DNA of 64,000 bases from Cetobacterium sp. ZOR0034 (lineage in GTDB: Bacteria; Fusobacteriota; Fusobacteriia; Fusobacteriales; Fusobacteriaceae). Below the pieces are notes generated by a model, which worked only from the letters and a program-made list of their open reading frames with translations, made no database searches and was not told the DNA's origin. The first letter of the stretch is position 1, and each line of letters begins with the position of its first letter. Positions 52,752-61,752 of the stretch are shown one piece after another. Both the position numbers and the translations under genes were made by a program. Location: positions 34,364-98,363 of the forward strand of contig NZ_JTLI01000029.1 in NCBI RefSeq assembly GCF_000799075.1, written 5' to 3'.

Positions 52752-52846
52752 ATAAAAAAATTGACAAATTGATTTAAACACAGTATAAATATAGGGTGTA
52801 TGGGTATATTTATACTGTAACTATATATAGGAGAACGCAATTATTT

Positions 52847-53302
52847 ATGAAATTTTTATTATTAAGCATATTATTTTCTGTATCTTTATACGGAAAAGAG
52901 AATCTACAAATCTCAAAATATTTTAAATTAAAAGATGCAACTAAAAGTGCTACAGCAAAAAGATATAAAATAAATAATTTACCCAAAAGTAATACGAATA
53001 TTATCTACGCAGCTAAAAGACTCGATAAAGTTAAAGAGATTTTAAAGAAAGATATATATGTAACAAGCTGGTATAGAGGTGACTTATTAAATAAAAAAGT
53101 TAGAGGAGTTAAAAATTCTCAACACAAAGATGGTCTAGCTATTGATTTCAAAATCAATGGCAGTGCTAAAACTATAAAATCTAAACTAGATAAAGCCAAT
53201 ATAAGTTATGATCAATTGATATATTATTCTAAGCAAAATAGAGTTCATATTAGTTTCAATAAAGATGTTGCAAAAGAAAGAAATCAATATATTTTAAAAT
53301 AA
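52847..53302 (+). CDS. Exported M15-type peptidase (Peptidase_M15_3)
   Basis: 151 residues from the ATG that begins the signal peptide (MKFLLLSILFSVSLYGK). Zinc-peptidase residues are visible: TSWYRG, SQHKDGLAIDFK (His and Asp ligands) and a C-terminal RVHISF (His ligand). Such enzymes cut D-Ala-containing peptidoglycan cross-links and are common in phage lysis or cell-wall remodelling. The ribosome site AGGAG is 13 nt from this ATG, rather far, so the start is not fully certain. Confidence 0.75.
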   Translation: MKFLLLSILFSVSLYGKENLQISKYFKLKDATKSATAKRYKINNLPKSNTNIIYAAKRLDKVKEILKKDIYVTSWYRGDLLNKKVRGVKNSQHKDGLAIDFKINGSAKTIKSKLDKANISYDQLIYYSKQNRVHISFNKDVAKERNQYILK

Positions 53303-53313
53303 ATATTTTCTAT

Positions 53314-53343
53314 AAAAAAACCGTGATGAGATTCACGGTTTTT
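53314..53343. terminator. Bidirectional terminator
   Basis: Stem AAAAACCGTGA/TCACGGTTTTT between convergent genes. Confidence 0.88.
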
Positions 53344-53352
53344 AAAATTCTT

Positions 53353-54033
53353 TTATATCTCTGTTTTATAAGACTTGTTATTAAAAATAAAATCTCTAAC
53401 ATAAATCGAACCCTTTGGGTGTTTCAACATTTTTTGAAAAACTTGGATTGTTAATTTTGTTATATTAAGATTATTTAAAACCAAATCATTATTTGATTTT
53501 ATTCCATAGTATTTTGAAATCTCAAGTAATTTAGGCCATCGATTTCTTCCATTCGAGTTTTTTATCTCAACAATATTTATATTTGTAATCATTGTACAAA
53601 ATTGTATCCTCTGATTCAAATTTAATATATTTTCACTAAGTTTTATATTATGCGAAACGAAATGCTCTACATCATTTGAAAAAATTTTAAAAGCCTCTTT
53701 TTTACCATCATGAAAATCCTCTAATCGAATAAATTCACCTGTTTTTAAATTGAATCCCATTTTTATTGCTGTAATATTTGATTCTTCTAAAAAACTAGAT
53801 GTTGTATCAATTGTATAAAAAATAATTTTTTTATAATCTTTTGATATCTTCTCTATTTCTGAATCAATTTTTTTTGAAGTTATAATAGTTTTCTTCGCTA
53901 TAGGCTTAGGTTGATGTAGCTTTCTCTCACTAGAACTCCTAACTTTTACTTTACTGATATATTTAGATTTTTTAGAACTTTTCATATAAAAAAATAGCAC
54001 TATTCCAATAGTTAAAACTAATATATATATCAT
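53353..54033 (-). CDS. Membrane-anchored DnaQ-like protein with altered catalytic motif
   Basis: 226 residues. An N-terminal membrane helix (2-17) is followed by a basic linker and a DEDD exonuclease-like fold: strand IIFYTIDTTSS where DnaQ proteins have F-D-x-E-T, then VSHNIKLSENIL (compare VxHNxxFDxxxL), and WPKLLEISKYYGI. The Glu of the DxE motif is replaced by Thr and the HNxxFD Asp by Ser. The protein is probably not a nuclease, or is a highly diverged one. It starts 3 bp after the stop of a 54-residue gene. Confidence 0.6.
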   Translation of the reverse strand: MIYILVLTIGIVLFFYMKSSKKSKYISKVKVRSSSERKLHQPKPIAKKTIITSKKIDSEIEKISKDYKKIIFYTIDTTSSFLEESNITAIKMGFNLKTGEFIRLEDFHDGKKEAFKIFSNDVEHFVSHNIKLSENILNLNQRIQFCTMITNINIVEIKNSNGRNRWPKLLEISKYYGIKSNNDLVLNNLNITKLTIQVFQKMLKHPKGSIYVRDFIFNNKSYKTEI

Positions 54034-54036
54034 ATA

Positions 54037-54201
54037 TTAAGCCTTTATTATTTTTAACTTCAATAAGTTGTCGCTAGATTTCTCGAACTTTATAGATTTC
54101 AATTCAAAATCTAACTTTGCTAGTTTAGGTAGTAACTCGTTTGCTATTTTTTCACATAACTCATGCTCTTTTAAGTGTGTATTTTGGTTTAAAATTTTCA
54201 A
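54037..54201 (-). CDS. Small protein of 54 aa with TTG start
   Basis: A TTG codon follows a perfect GGGAGGG site by 7 nt and opens a 54-residue charged helical protein (KILNQNTHLKEHELCEKIANEL near the N-terminus) that ends just before the DnaQ-like gene (TAATATATG). It has one Cys and no membrane segment. The strong ribosome site and tight coupling are the support; no family is recognised. Confidence 0.5.
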   Translation of the reverse strand: MKILNQNTHLKEHELCEKIANELLPKLAKLDFELKSIKFEKSSDNLLKLKIIKA

Positions 54202-54242
54202 AATATATCCCTCCCAAATAAATTCTACATCTATATTTTATA

Positions 54243-55257
54243 CTAATTTGTAGAAAAAAGGAAGACCTTTTTTAGATAAATTTTCAAATCTTTTCTTAAT
54301 AATAAGTTCCAAGCTACAAGACATAAAATCTCTGAGAATAAAGTGCTCAACCAAACACCTTTTAATCCTAAACTTTTAGAACTAATAAATAGCACTATCG
54401 GAAAAAATACTATTGATCTAAATATAGATATAATATTGGATTTTTCAGGGGTATTTATAGCTTGATAGTATCCTGATTGAATAACATTAACTCCTATAAC
54501 AAAAAATGCAAGATTAAAAATAGTCAGCCCTATATATGTTTCGTTTATAATAAATATATCATTTGTAAAGAATCCAATAATTTTATTTCCCCAAACATAT
54601 AAAATAATAAAATAAAATAAATTTATGCTAAATGCTGCCATCATTGTAAATTTGTAAAATTTAGAAACTTTTTCATGATTTTTAGCTCCGTGATTAAAAC
54701 TAAATAATGGTTGAACTCCAAACGATAATCCTAATAGTAACATATAAACTATTGTTGTTAAATAATTTATAATTCCAAACGATGCCATTTGATTTTCATT
54801 TCCAATTTTTAAAATAGCTAGATTCATACAAAATATTATAATTGAAAATGTAATCTCCATAAAAAATGATGGAAATCCTATTCTTATAAAACTAAAAATA
54901 TTCTCTTTATATATTCTGCTTTTACCAAAAGAAAGATGACCTTTTTTAAATAAAAAATGTAAAACTTAAAATTAAACTTAAAATTAATAAAAATAATAGT
55001 ATCTCTCTAAATATACTGATACCTTTTTTTATATTACCATTTCCAAAACTTTCAGATATAAGAGTTCCACCACCAACTGCAAACATCGAAGCTATCCCAA
55101 AAAATAAAATAGAAATTGGCATAACTAAATTTACTGCTCCTAATGCTAAAGCACCAACTCCTTGCCCAACAAAAATACCATCAACTATTACATACATTGA
55201 TGAAATAAACATTGCAAATACCGAAGGTACTGCGTACTTAATAAATTCTTTAAACAT
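54243..55257 (-). pseudogene. MATE-family efflux pump, frameshifted
   Basis: Residues 1-103 (from ATG 55257, MFKEFIKYAVPSVFAMF) and the following part (KKGHLSFGKSRIYKENIF onward, to 54243) are the two halves of one MATE protein in different frames. The first half ends at TAA near 54946, in a run of T6 and A6 where a one-base shift would rejoin the frame. Joined length is about 335 residues, shorter than the usual ~450, so part of the second half may also be missing. It is divergent from a MerR regulator with a shared operator-promoter. Confidence 0.8.
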
Positions 55258-55282
55258 TTTACTTCCTCCTTTAATACTCTTT

Positions 55283-55313
55283 AGTGTATACTCTATTGTA
55301 ACAATAGAGTCAA
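55283..55313 (-). promoter_or_regulatory. MerR-type promoter and operator for the MATE gene
   Basis: TTGACT (55313-55308), a 19-bp spacer and TACACT (55288-55283) on the minus strand. A 21-bp perfect palindrome (arms ACTCTATTGT and ACAATAGAGT, 55290-55310) fills the spacer. A long spacer with a central palindrome is the hallmark of MerR-activated promoters. Confidence 0.8.
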
Positions 55314-55331
55314 AATATATTTGGAGGAAAA

Positions 55332-56114
55332 ATGATTTTTTCAATTGGTGAAACAGCAAAATTAAATAATGTAACTATTCAAACATTACGTCATTATGAT
55401 AAAGAGGGACTTTTAAAGCCTTCATATATAGATGAAAATACAAAATACAGATTCTATTCTATAGATCAATTTTTACAAATAGATTTCATTAAAAGATGTA
55501 AGGCCCTTGGCTTCTCTTTAGATAAGATAAAATGTCTTTTATATGAAGAGAATAGCTTAGAAAATATTTTAGAATCAATAATTTTTCAAAAATATATGGT
55601 TCAATTACAAATTGAAAAGTTACAAAATCTGAAAAACAACTTAGAAGAGTTAGAAAATAATTTAGAACACGCTATTTTTAAGTTAGATAAATCTCCTGAT
55701 TTAGAAGATATAAGCTTTTATATTTTAGGTAGCTCTAAAGGTGAAATGAAAAATATTGCTGATATTGAAACTCATATAAGAAAAGTTTTGAAAAGTTTTA
55801 AATCTCCTCATAACATCAGTGACACATTTATTGTTTTAAAAACGAATAAAGACTCTCCTGAAATCTATACCGAGCTTATAATAGCTTCGTATTCTATTAA
55901 AAGCGAAATAAAATATTCAGCTCGTGGAGTCTCATTTTATACTGAAAGTGCAGCTTTCCATACTAAGGATTTCTTTGAGAAAATTGAAGATTTTAGTATC
56001 GAAAATAATCTTCAAACTAGAAGTGAATATCTCGAAATAGCCTATGTCTCAAAGCTAGATAGTAAAAATAAAGAGAGATCACTCGTAAGTATTTTCTCTC
56101 CAATAGATTTGTAA
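55332..56114 (+). CDS. MerR-family regulator (BmrR-like)
   Basis: The 260-residue protein has an N-terminal winged helix (SIGETAKLNNVTIQTLRHYDKEGLLKP), a coiled-coil dimer helix, and a C-terminal ~150-residue effector domain of the GyrI/BmrR type that binds drugs or lipophilic cations. Divergent to the MATE pump and its palindromic promoter, it probably activates that pump in response to a toxic ligand. Confidence 0.88.
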   Translation: MIFSIGETAKLNNVTIQTLRHYDKEGLLKPSYIDENTKYRFYSIDQFLQIDFIKRCKALGFSLDKIKCLLYEENSLENILESIIFQKYMVQLQIEKLQNLKNNLEELENNLEHAIFKLDKSPDLEDISFYILGSSKGEMKNIADIETHIRKVLKSFKSPHNISDTFIVLKTNKDSPEIYTELIIASYSIKSEIKYSARGVSFYTESAAFHTKDFFEKIEDFSIENNLQTRSEYLEIAYVSKLDSKNKERSLVSIFSPIDL

Positions 56115-56160
56115 AAAACTCCTCGCGTGGATAAGCTAACTATCCTAACGAGGAGTTTTT
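56113..56160. terminator. Bidirectional terminator
   Basis: Outer stem AAAAAACTCCTCG/CGAGGAGTTTTT with an inner GGATA/TATCC pairing. Confidence 0.85.
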
Positions 56161-56188
56161 TATAGTAAAGGGTATTAATAATATAAAG

Positions 56189-57490
56189 TTATTTGTTAAT
56201 TCTATTGTATCTTTGAATTATTCTATCTGAATCAGCTACGTGCTTTTCAACAATTTTCTCTACAGAAGTTTTTCCTTCATAGTTTGCTTCCATTGCTTCA
56301 ACCATTTTATCTCTAAGCTCTGGGAATACTCCTATAATAGCTCCTTGAGTTGAGTAAGATGGCTTAGTTTCTTTTATTTCAGCAACAGCAGTTCCAAATT
56401 GTGGATATTGTTCCATATTTTGTTTCATCTCTGCTGTATCGTAAGAAGCTTTGTTCACTGGATAATAACCTGTATTAATTGACCAGTAAGATTGAACATC
56501 TTTTGATGTAGCGTATTTAATAAAGTCCCAAGCTGCTTTTTGAGTTGAATCAGCTGATGAGTTTGTTATCCAAAGAGATGCTCCTCCAACAACACTTCCA
56601 TTGAAGTTTCCGCTTTCGTTTAAAACAAATCCTGTACCAACTTCAAAGTTAGAGTTATTTATAACTCCTTTAATTCCAGCAGACGAATCAAAATACATAG
56701 CTACTTTTCCAGATGAGAAAGCTGTTCTTATAGAATCCCAATCTCTTCCGTATGATGTTGCAGAACCATCTTTATACATACCTCTTAAAAACTCTAAAAT
56801 TTTTGGTAAATCTTTTTTATATGTTACAGATGTTGGAGTCTCTCCAGTTCTACCATTATTTTTATCTACATATGTCACTCCATCATTAGCTAAGAACTGC
56901 TCAATAAACCATCCATACATAAGTACTGCTGAACCGTATCTATCAATAGAACCACTGCTATTCTTTTTAACTAATTTCTTTGAATACTCTGCAAACTCAG
57001 CATAACTTTTTGGAGGAGTATTTGGATCTAATCCAGCTTCTCTAAAAGCATCTTTATTATATATCATTATCGCTGTTGATGAGTTAAATGGCATAGAGTA
57101 TAACTTTCCATCTATTCTATAATAATTTAAAAGTGCATCCTCTAACTGATTAACATCAAACTTATCTGCTTCTATAAAGTTTTGCATTGGAGTTATAGCT
57201 CCACTATTATACATGAATGATGTTGAAATATCATTCATTTGAATAAGAGTAGGTGCATCTTTCGTTCCTGATATTGCCTTAAATTTTCCAATTGTTTCCT
57301 CATAAGATCCTTGATAAATTGCTTCAATCTCTACATCCCCTTGAGATTTATTGTAATCTGCAACGATTTTATTCAAACTAGTCTGAAGCCCTCCACTCAT
57401 CGAGTGCCAAAATACTACTTTTTCTTTTCCTAAAAGTGTCGTTGATAAAGTTAATCCCAATCCAAATAGTGCCAATTTTTTTAAATTCAT
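56189..57490 (-). CDS. ugpB: sn-Glycerol-3-phosphate-type ABC substrate-binding protein
   Basis: 433 residues with a signal peptide (about 1-22, ending LLGKE; no lipobox) and the UgpB opening VVFWHSMSGGLQTSLNKIV. GSYEETIGKFKA and the C-terminal region fit the same group. It delivers glycerol-3-phosphate or a glycerophosphodiester to UgpAE. It is third in the order ugpA, ugpE, ugpB. The symbol rests on family resemblance. Confidence 0.83.
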   Translation of the reverse strand: MNLKKLALFGLGLTLSTTLLGKEKVVFWHSMSGGLQTSLNKIVADYNKSQGDVEIEAIYQGSYEETIGKFKAISGTKDAPTLIQMNDISTSFMYNSGAITPMQNFIEADKFDVNQLEDALLNYYRIDGKLYSMPFNSSTAIMIYNKDAFREAGLDPNTPPKSYAEFAEYSKKLVKKNSSGSIDRYGSAVLMYGWFIEQFLANDGVTYVDKNNGRTGETPTSVTYKKDLPKILEFLRGMYKDGSATSYGRDWDSIRTAFSSGKVAMYFDSSAGIKGVINNSNFEVGTGFVLNESGNFNGSVVGGASLWITNSSADSTQKAAWDFIKYATSKDVQSYWSINTGYYPVNKASYDTAEMKQNMEQYPQFGTAVAEIKETKPSYSTQGAIIGVFPELRDKMVEAMEANYEGKTSVEKIVEKHVADSDRIIQRYNRINK

Positions 57491-57526
57491 TTTTCCTCCC
57501 GTTTATTTTAAAGTTTCAATTCTTAA

Positions 57527-58330
57527 TTACTCTTTTACTGCTCCAGAAGTCATCCCTTTTTGAAGTTGACTTTGCCCTATAAATAGAACAATTAATGAGG
57601 GAATAATAACAATAACTACTGCAGCCATTAAAATTCCAAAGTTTGTTCCCTCTTCTGCTTTTATCATCTTTAAACCAATTTGAATTGTTCTAGATTCCGG
57701 TCTAGTTGAAATCATCAACGGCCATAAATACATATTCCAAACGTTTAAGAATGAATAGATTCCCCAAGTACTTAATATCCCTTTTGATAGTGGTAAAACT
57801 ATTTTTAAATATATAAATCCATGGCTACAACCATCTATTTTGGCTGCCTCAATTAGCGATTTATTAAGTGTTTTAAATTGTTGTACCATTAAAAATATTC
57901 CAAGTCCATTTGCTAAAAACGGTAATATTATTCCTAACTTTGTATTTAATAATCTCATTTTTAAAATTGTAAAGTAGTTTGGAATAAATATCGATTCCCA
58001 AGGAATAAATATTGAACACATCACAAGTAAAAATATAATTTTTTTCTCCTTAAACTCCACAAATACAAGAGCATAAGCTGTCATACTACAAATTATTATT
58101 TGAATAATCATGGCAACTATTGATGTTATTAAGCTATTCATGAAAAACTGAAGTATTGGCACATTCTGTAATAACTCTTTATAGTTTGTTAGCTTTACTT
58201 CACTTGGTAATAACTTTCCACTTATAATATCCTTCGTTGACATAAAACTAGAGATTAAAGCATATATTATTGGAAAGAAAACTAAAATTCCAGACAAAAT
58301 AAGTAATCCATAAAATATTTTCTTTTTCAT
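57527..58330 (-). CDS. ugpE: Sugar-phosphate ABC transporter permease (UgpE-like)
   Basis: The 267-residue permease has six hydrophobic segments and EAA loop EAAKIDGCSHGFIYLKIVLPLSKG, the MalG/UgpE type. It begins 1 bp after the UgpA-like gene and ends with a lysine/glutamate tail. Confidence 0.85.
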   Translation of the reverse strand: MKKKIFYGLLILSGILVFFPIIYALISSFMSTKDIISGKLLPSEVKLTNYKELLQNVPILQFFMNSLITSIVAMIIQIIICSMTAYALVFVEFKEKKIIFLLVMCSIFIPWESIFIPNYFTILKMRLLNTKLGIILPFLANGLGIFLMVQQFKTLNKSLIEAAKIDGCSHGFIYLKIVLPLSKGILSTWGIYSFLNVWNMYLWPLMISTRPESRTIQIGLKMIKAEEGTNFGILMAAVVIVIIPSLIVLFIGQSQLQKGMTSGAVKE

Positions 58331-58331
58331 T

Positions 58332-59201
58332 TTACTGATAGTGCACCTTCCTTTCTAGTTTAAATTTAACAATCATTATTATTGTAATCAATAGAAGTAG
58401 GAATAATCCCTGAGCACTAGCATAATCAAATCTATAGTTACTAAACGCTGTTTTATAAATACTATATACTATAAAGTTTGTTGAGTTTGATGGTCCTCCA
58501 CCTGTTAATATATCTACTTGACCGAAACTTTGGAATGATTTTAAAGTTGTTGTAATCAACAAGTAGAATAAACTTGGACTCAGTAGTGGTATTGTTACTC
58601 TAAATAGTTTCGAGAAATAATCAACCCCATCTACTTCACAGCTTTCATCAATCTCTTGACTTATATTTTGTAATCCTGCTGTTAAAACTAAGAATCCGAA
58701 ACCTATATTCATCCAGATTGTTGCAAACGAAATTGCCCAAATTGCGTATGTTGAACTTGTAAACCAGTTTATTGGTAAAATTCCAAAGAATTTTAAAATA
58801 TCATTTATCAATCCTACACTCGGATGAAATAAAAATAAAACTATACTTGAACTAGCCGAAACTGAAACTCCCATACTTGATGAGAAAATAACCCTAAATA
58901 GTTTTATTCCCTTTAATTTTTCATTACATATTATCGCTAAAAATAGTGATATAATCATACTAAAAGTCACTGTTATTAGTGAAAATTTTAATGTTGCTAA
59001 AATACTTTCATAAAACGAAGCATCTGTAAATAATTCATAGAAATTTTCAATCCCTGCAAATCCTACTATCTGTCCTTTTGAATCAGTGAAAGACAATGAA
59101 TACATAACCGTCTTCAATAGCGGATAGATATAAAATGTCAATAATATTAGCAATGATGGCATTGAAAATAAAACTCCTGTTAATTTTTGTTCTTTTTTCA
59201 T
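58332..59201 (-). CDS. ugpA: Sugar-phosphate ABC transporter permease (UgpA-like)
   Basis: The 289-residue permease has six hydrophobic segments and EAA-type loop DESCEVDGVDYFSKLFRVTIPLLSPS, the MalF/UgpA type. It is first in the operon after GGAGGG. No ATPase gene (ugpC) is in the operon, so a shared MsmK/UgpC-like ATPase elsewhere must energise the system. Confidence 0.85.
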   Translation of the reverse strand: MKKEQKLTGVLFSMPSLLILLTFYIYPLLKTVMYSLSFTDSKGQIVGFAGIENFYELFTDASFYESILATLKFSLITVTFSMIISLFLAIICNEKLKGIKLFRVIFSSSMGVSVSASSSIVLFLFHPSVGLINDILKFFGILPINWFTSSTYAIWAISFATIWMNIGFGFLVLTAGLQNISQEIDESCEVDGVDYFSKLFRVTIPLLSPSLFYLLITTTLKSFQSFGQVDILTGGGPSNSTNFIVYSIYKTAFSNYRFDYASAQGLFLLLLITIIMIVKFKLERKVHYQ

Positions 59202-59318
59202 AATCCCTCCTCAACTATTACTTTATACTATCCATGTTAATCCTTTATAAATTTTATGTAAAAGTTGTGTAAGAATTTTATAAGTTCCTATTTTCACTTT
59301 TTTCTCTAATATTTTGTA

Positions 59319-59352
59319 AAAAATAAAAAAATAGAACCATTTCCTGGTTCTA
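59319..59352 (-). terminator. Terminator of the GGDEF gene
   Basis: Stem TAGAACCA/TGGTTCTA (59332-59339, 59345-59352), followed by T-rich sequence on the minus strand. Confidence 0.85.
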
Positions 59353-59360
59353 CAATTTTT

Positions 59361-60791
59361 TTATAAAATTTTATAGTTATTCTTTCCACTATTTTTAACT
59401 TCATAAAGTATTTTGTCTGCATTCTCATATAATTCTTGAAATTCTATTCCACTTTTAGGATATAAAGCTACTCCTATAGATAATGTTATTGTAACAGCCT
59501 TATTTTTTATAACTATCCCCTCTTTCAATATTTCAAATAATTTCTTCAATTTTTTTTCAATTGAATTGATATCCTTATAATCTACAGCAAAAATACTAAA
59601 TTCATCTCCTCCCATTCTAATAACTATATCAAAATCATTAAAAGCTTTCTTCAATATTTTTGCTATTTGAACCAAAACCTCATCTCCACCATCATGACCC
59701 AATGTTTCATTAATATTTTTAAAATTATCAATATCTATCATAATAAAAGCATGATATGAGCTCAATGTACTTTCATCTATAATCTGTTTTATCATCTGTT
59801 CACCAGATTTTCTATTATATACTTTTGTCAATGAATCTCGAGCAACATACTCTAAGAGAGCATATTCTCTTTCTTGAGAAAGAGAAATTTCTTTTTTATA
59901 TATATAAATTCCTACAAAAATTATACTCAAAAGAATAATAGCAATAAAAATTACTAAAACCATCGAGTGTTGAAGTAAAAAATCTTTAAAACTAATAACT
60001 TCAATATATCGCTTTAACCATTTAGATGTAAGCTTCTCAATTGTTCCATCTCTTTGTCTTTGGATTATTGCTTTATCCAACTCCTCTATTAAATATTTAT
60101 TATTTTCTGAAACTCCTATTGAAAACATCTTATTTACTAAAATCTGACCAACTGCATTTATATCTCCATATTTTTTACCTAAACGACGCCCTACAGAATA
60201 TGTAGCCAAAATAAAATCATTTTCTCCACTTTTTATAGATTTAAAAGCTTCTCCATAACTATTATACCCTTTAGCTTTTTTATCTAATTTATAAGGTTTC
60301 AAAAAAAGATTTTTGCTATCACTTCCTTTTAAATACGCTATCTTTTTATCATAGAGTTCATCAAAATTAGAATACTTTTTCGTTCCAAATAAAACAAAGG
60401 AATCTTTACTTACAGGAATAGAAGAATAAATATTTTGAGTATACTTTGAGCCTGTAACAACCCCTAAAATTAAATCTGCTTCATTTTTTTCTATAGCTTT
60501 AATACACTCACTCCAAGGAAGTAATCTTAAATCTATATTTTTTTTTAAAATCTCTCCTAGTGAATATATCAGTTCAACATCAAATCCTACAATTTTATTT
60601 TTATTATCAATAAACGAATATGGTTCAAAATCCACATCTGTAACTACAATCAAGGTTTCTAAGTAGTTATTATTTTCTTTATATTCCATTAAAGGTAGTT
60701 TATTTTTAAATGAATATCTCATCAAAACTAAATAAAAAAATAAACTTATTATCCCTATAACTGCTCCTATATAATATTTTTTATTTTTCAT
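59361..60791 (-). CDS. Diguanylate cyclase with periplasmic SBP3 sensor domain
   Basis: 476 residues from the ATG at 60791 (AAGGGG 8 nt upstream). A membrane helix (about 8-26) precedes a periplasmic binding-protein type 3 domain (FEPYSFIDNKNKIVGFDVELI, as in amino-acid sensors). A second membrane helix (about 275-300) and a GGDEF domain with intact RMGGDEF and DIDNFKNINETLGHDGGD follow. No EAL domain is present. It should make cyclic di-GMP in response to an extracellular small solute. It is a single gene with its own terminator. Confidence 0.88.
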   Translation of the reverse strand: MKNKKYYIGAVIGIISLFFYLVLMRYSFKNKLPLMEYKENNNYLETLIVVTDVDFEPYSFIDNKNKIVGFDVELIYSLGEILKKNIDLRLLPWSECIKAIEKNEADLILGVVTGSKYTQNIYSSIPVSKDSFVLFGTKKYSNFDELYDKKIAYLKGSDSKNLFLKPYKLDKKAKGYNSYGEAFKSIKSGENDFILATYSVGRRLGKKYGDINAVGQILVNKMFSIGVSENNKYLIEELDKAIIQRQRDGTIEKLTSKWLKRYIEVISFKDFLLQHSMVLVIFIAIILLSIIFVGIYIYKKEISLSQEREYALLEYVARDSLTKVYNRKSGEQMIKQIIDESTLSSYHAFIMIDIDNFKNINETLGHDGGDEVLVQIAKILKKAFNDFDIVIRMGGDEFSIFAVDYKDINSIEKKLKKLFEILKEGIVIKNKAVTITLSIGVALYPKSGIEFQELYENADKILYEVKNSGKNNYKIL

Positions 60792-60883
60792 AATCATTTC
60801 CCCTTTCATAATTATGTAAAACCTATATACCAATGAAATTTTAATTTCTTTTAATAACACTTGTTATAATTGCAAGTTAGTCT

Positions 60884-60914
60884 AAAAAAAAACTATCTCA
60901 AAGATTTGAGATAG
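60884..60914 (-). terminator. Terminator of the siroheme reductase operon
   Basis: Stem CTATCTCAA/TTGAGATAG with nine T on the minus strand. Confidence 0.85.
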
Positions 60915-60921
60915 CCACATC

Positions 60922-61557
60922 TTATTTTATAACAATTTTAAATTTCTCATCAGTTTCCTTTATGTATTCAAATTCTGAATTTAAAGTTTCTACAAAAGTT
61001 TTTATCCAAAAATCTCTTAAATCATAAAAAACTTTTACATCAATATTCTCTTTTGCCCAAACATCTTTATGAACACAAACTCTTCTTTCCCATTGAACCA
61101 AATTATCTTCAGAAACAGATATAACATTTACTCTATCACACGGCATTCCATCTAAAATATAGTTATTCATGCAATTATAAATATCAGAAGCTACAGCAGG
61201 CTTTCTCTCTTTTTTTACCTCTTCAGCTGCTAAAATAGCTTGTTCTTCAAAAATTTTCTTTAAATGCTCTATTCCATTCTCATCATTTTTTAATATAAAA
61301 TTAATCCATGCTGCCATTCTTCCCTCTGAAGAGTGAATTCTTCCTTGTAACCATCCATGAATATTGTTTATATCTATAATCTCTTCTAAATTTTTATTCT
61401 CTAATTTTTTTCCATATTTTTCTTCTATCTCTTCGTTTACAACTGAAACATCTAATCCTCTATCCACTATGAATTTTACTATACTTTCCTCTAAATTTTC
61501 AAACCATAATATCTTATTAAAAAGCCAATAATGTATTTTTCCTAAATATAAACTCAT
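60922..61557 (-). CDS. Conserved hypothetical protein in the siroheme reductase operon
   Basis: 211 residues, soluble, acidic and helical, with Trp-rich spots (IHYWLFNKILWFEN, IHGWLQGRIHSSEGRMAAW) and a few cysteines (MNNYILDGMPCDRV, RRVCVHKDVW). No family is recognised with confidence. It begins 12 bp after the DUF1858 gene, with AAAGGAG, and so is made together with the reductase. It may be a partner or maturation protein. Confidence 0.6.
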   Translation of the reverse strand: MSLYLGKIHYWLFNKILWFENLEESIVKFIVDRGLDVSVVNEEIEEKYGKKLENKNLEEIIDINNIHGWLQGRIHSSEGRMAAWINFILKNDENGIEHLKKIFEEQAILAAEEVKKERKPAVASDIYNCMNNYILDGMPCDRVNVISVSEDNLVQWERRVCVHKDVWAKENIDVKVFYDLRDFWIKTFVETLNSEFEYIKETDEKFKIVIK

Positions 61558-61569
61558 CAGTCTCTCCTT

Positions 61570-61752
61570 TTATGCATTTAATCTTTCTAAAACTTCATTT
61601 AAATCTAATCCGTGAATCTCACAAGCTTGTTCTAATCTCTCCATTTGAGCTGAGGGACATCCAATACATCCCATTCCATATCCCATTAAAATCTCTACTG
61701 CCTTTGGGTTAGTTTCTATTATCTCTGCTATTATTGTATCTTTAGTTATCAT
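61570..61752 (-). CDS. DUF1858 small redox-disulfide protein
   Basis: 60 residues with the DUF1858 pattern: TIAEIIETNPKAVEILMGYGMGCIGCPSAQ, with CIGC as a likely redox or metal pair. The domain is annotated as associated with hybrid-cluster proteins. Its start overlaps the end of the siroheme reductase gene by 11 bp. Confidence 0.82.
   Translation of the reverse strand: MITKDTIIAEIIETNPKAVEILMGYGMGCIGCPSAQMERLEQACEIHGLDLNEVLERLNA

Noticed and set aside
54068..54253. 61-aa plus-strand frame near the MATE gene
   Set aside because: It is opposite the better supported TTG-started small gene with a GGGAGGG site and has no ribosome site itself.
59202..59318. Specific operator or promoter before the ugp-like operon
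   Set aside because: Only AT-rich sequence with several weak -10/-35 options; no convincing choice.
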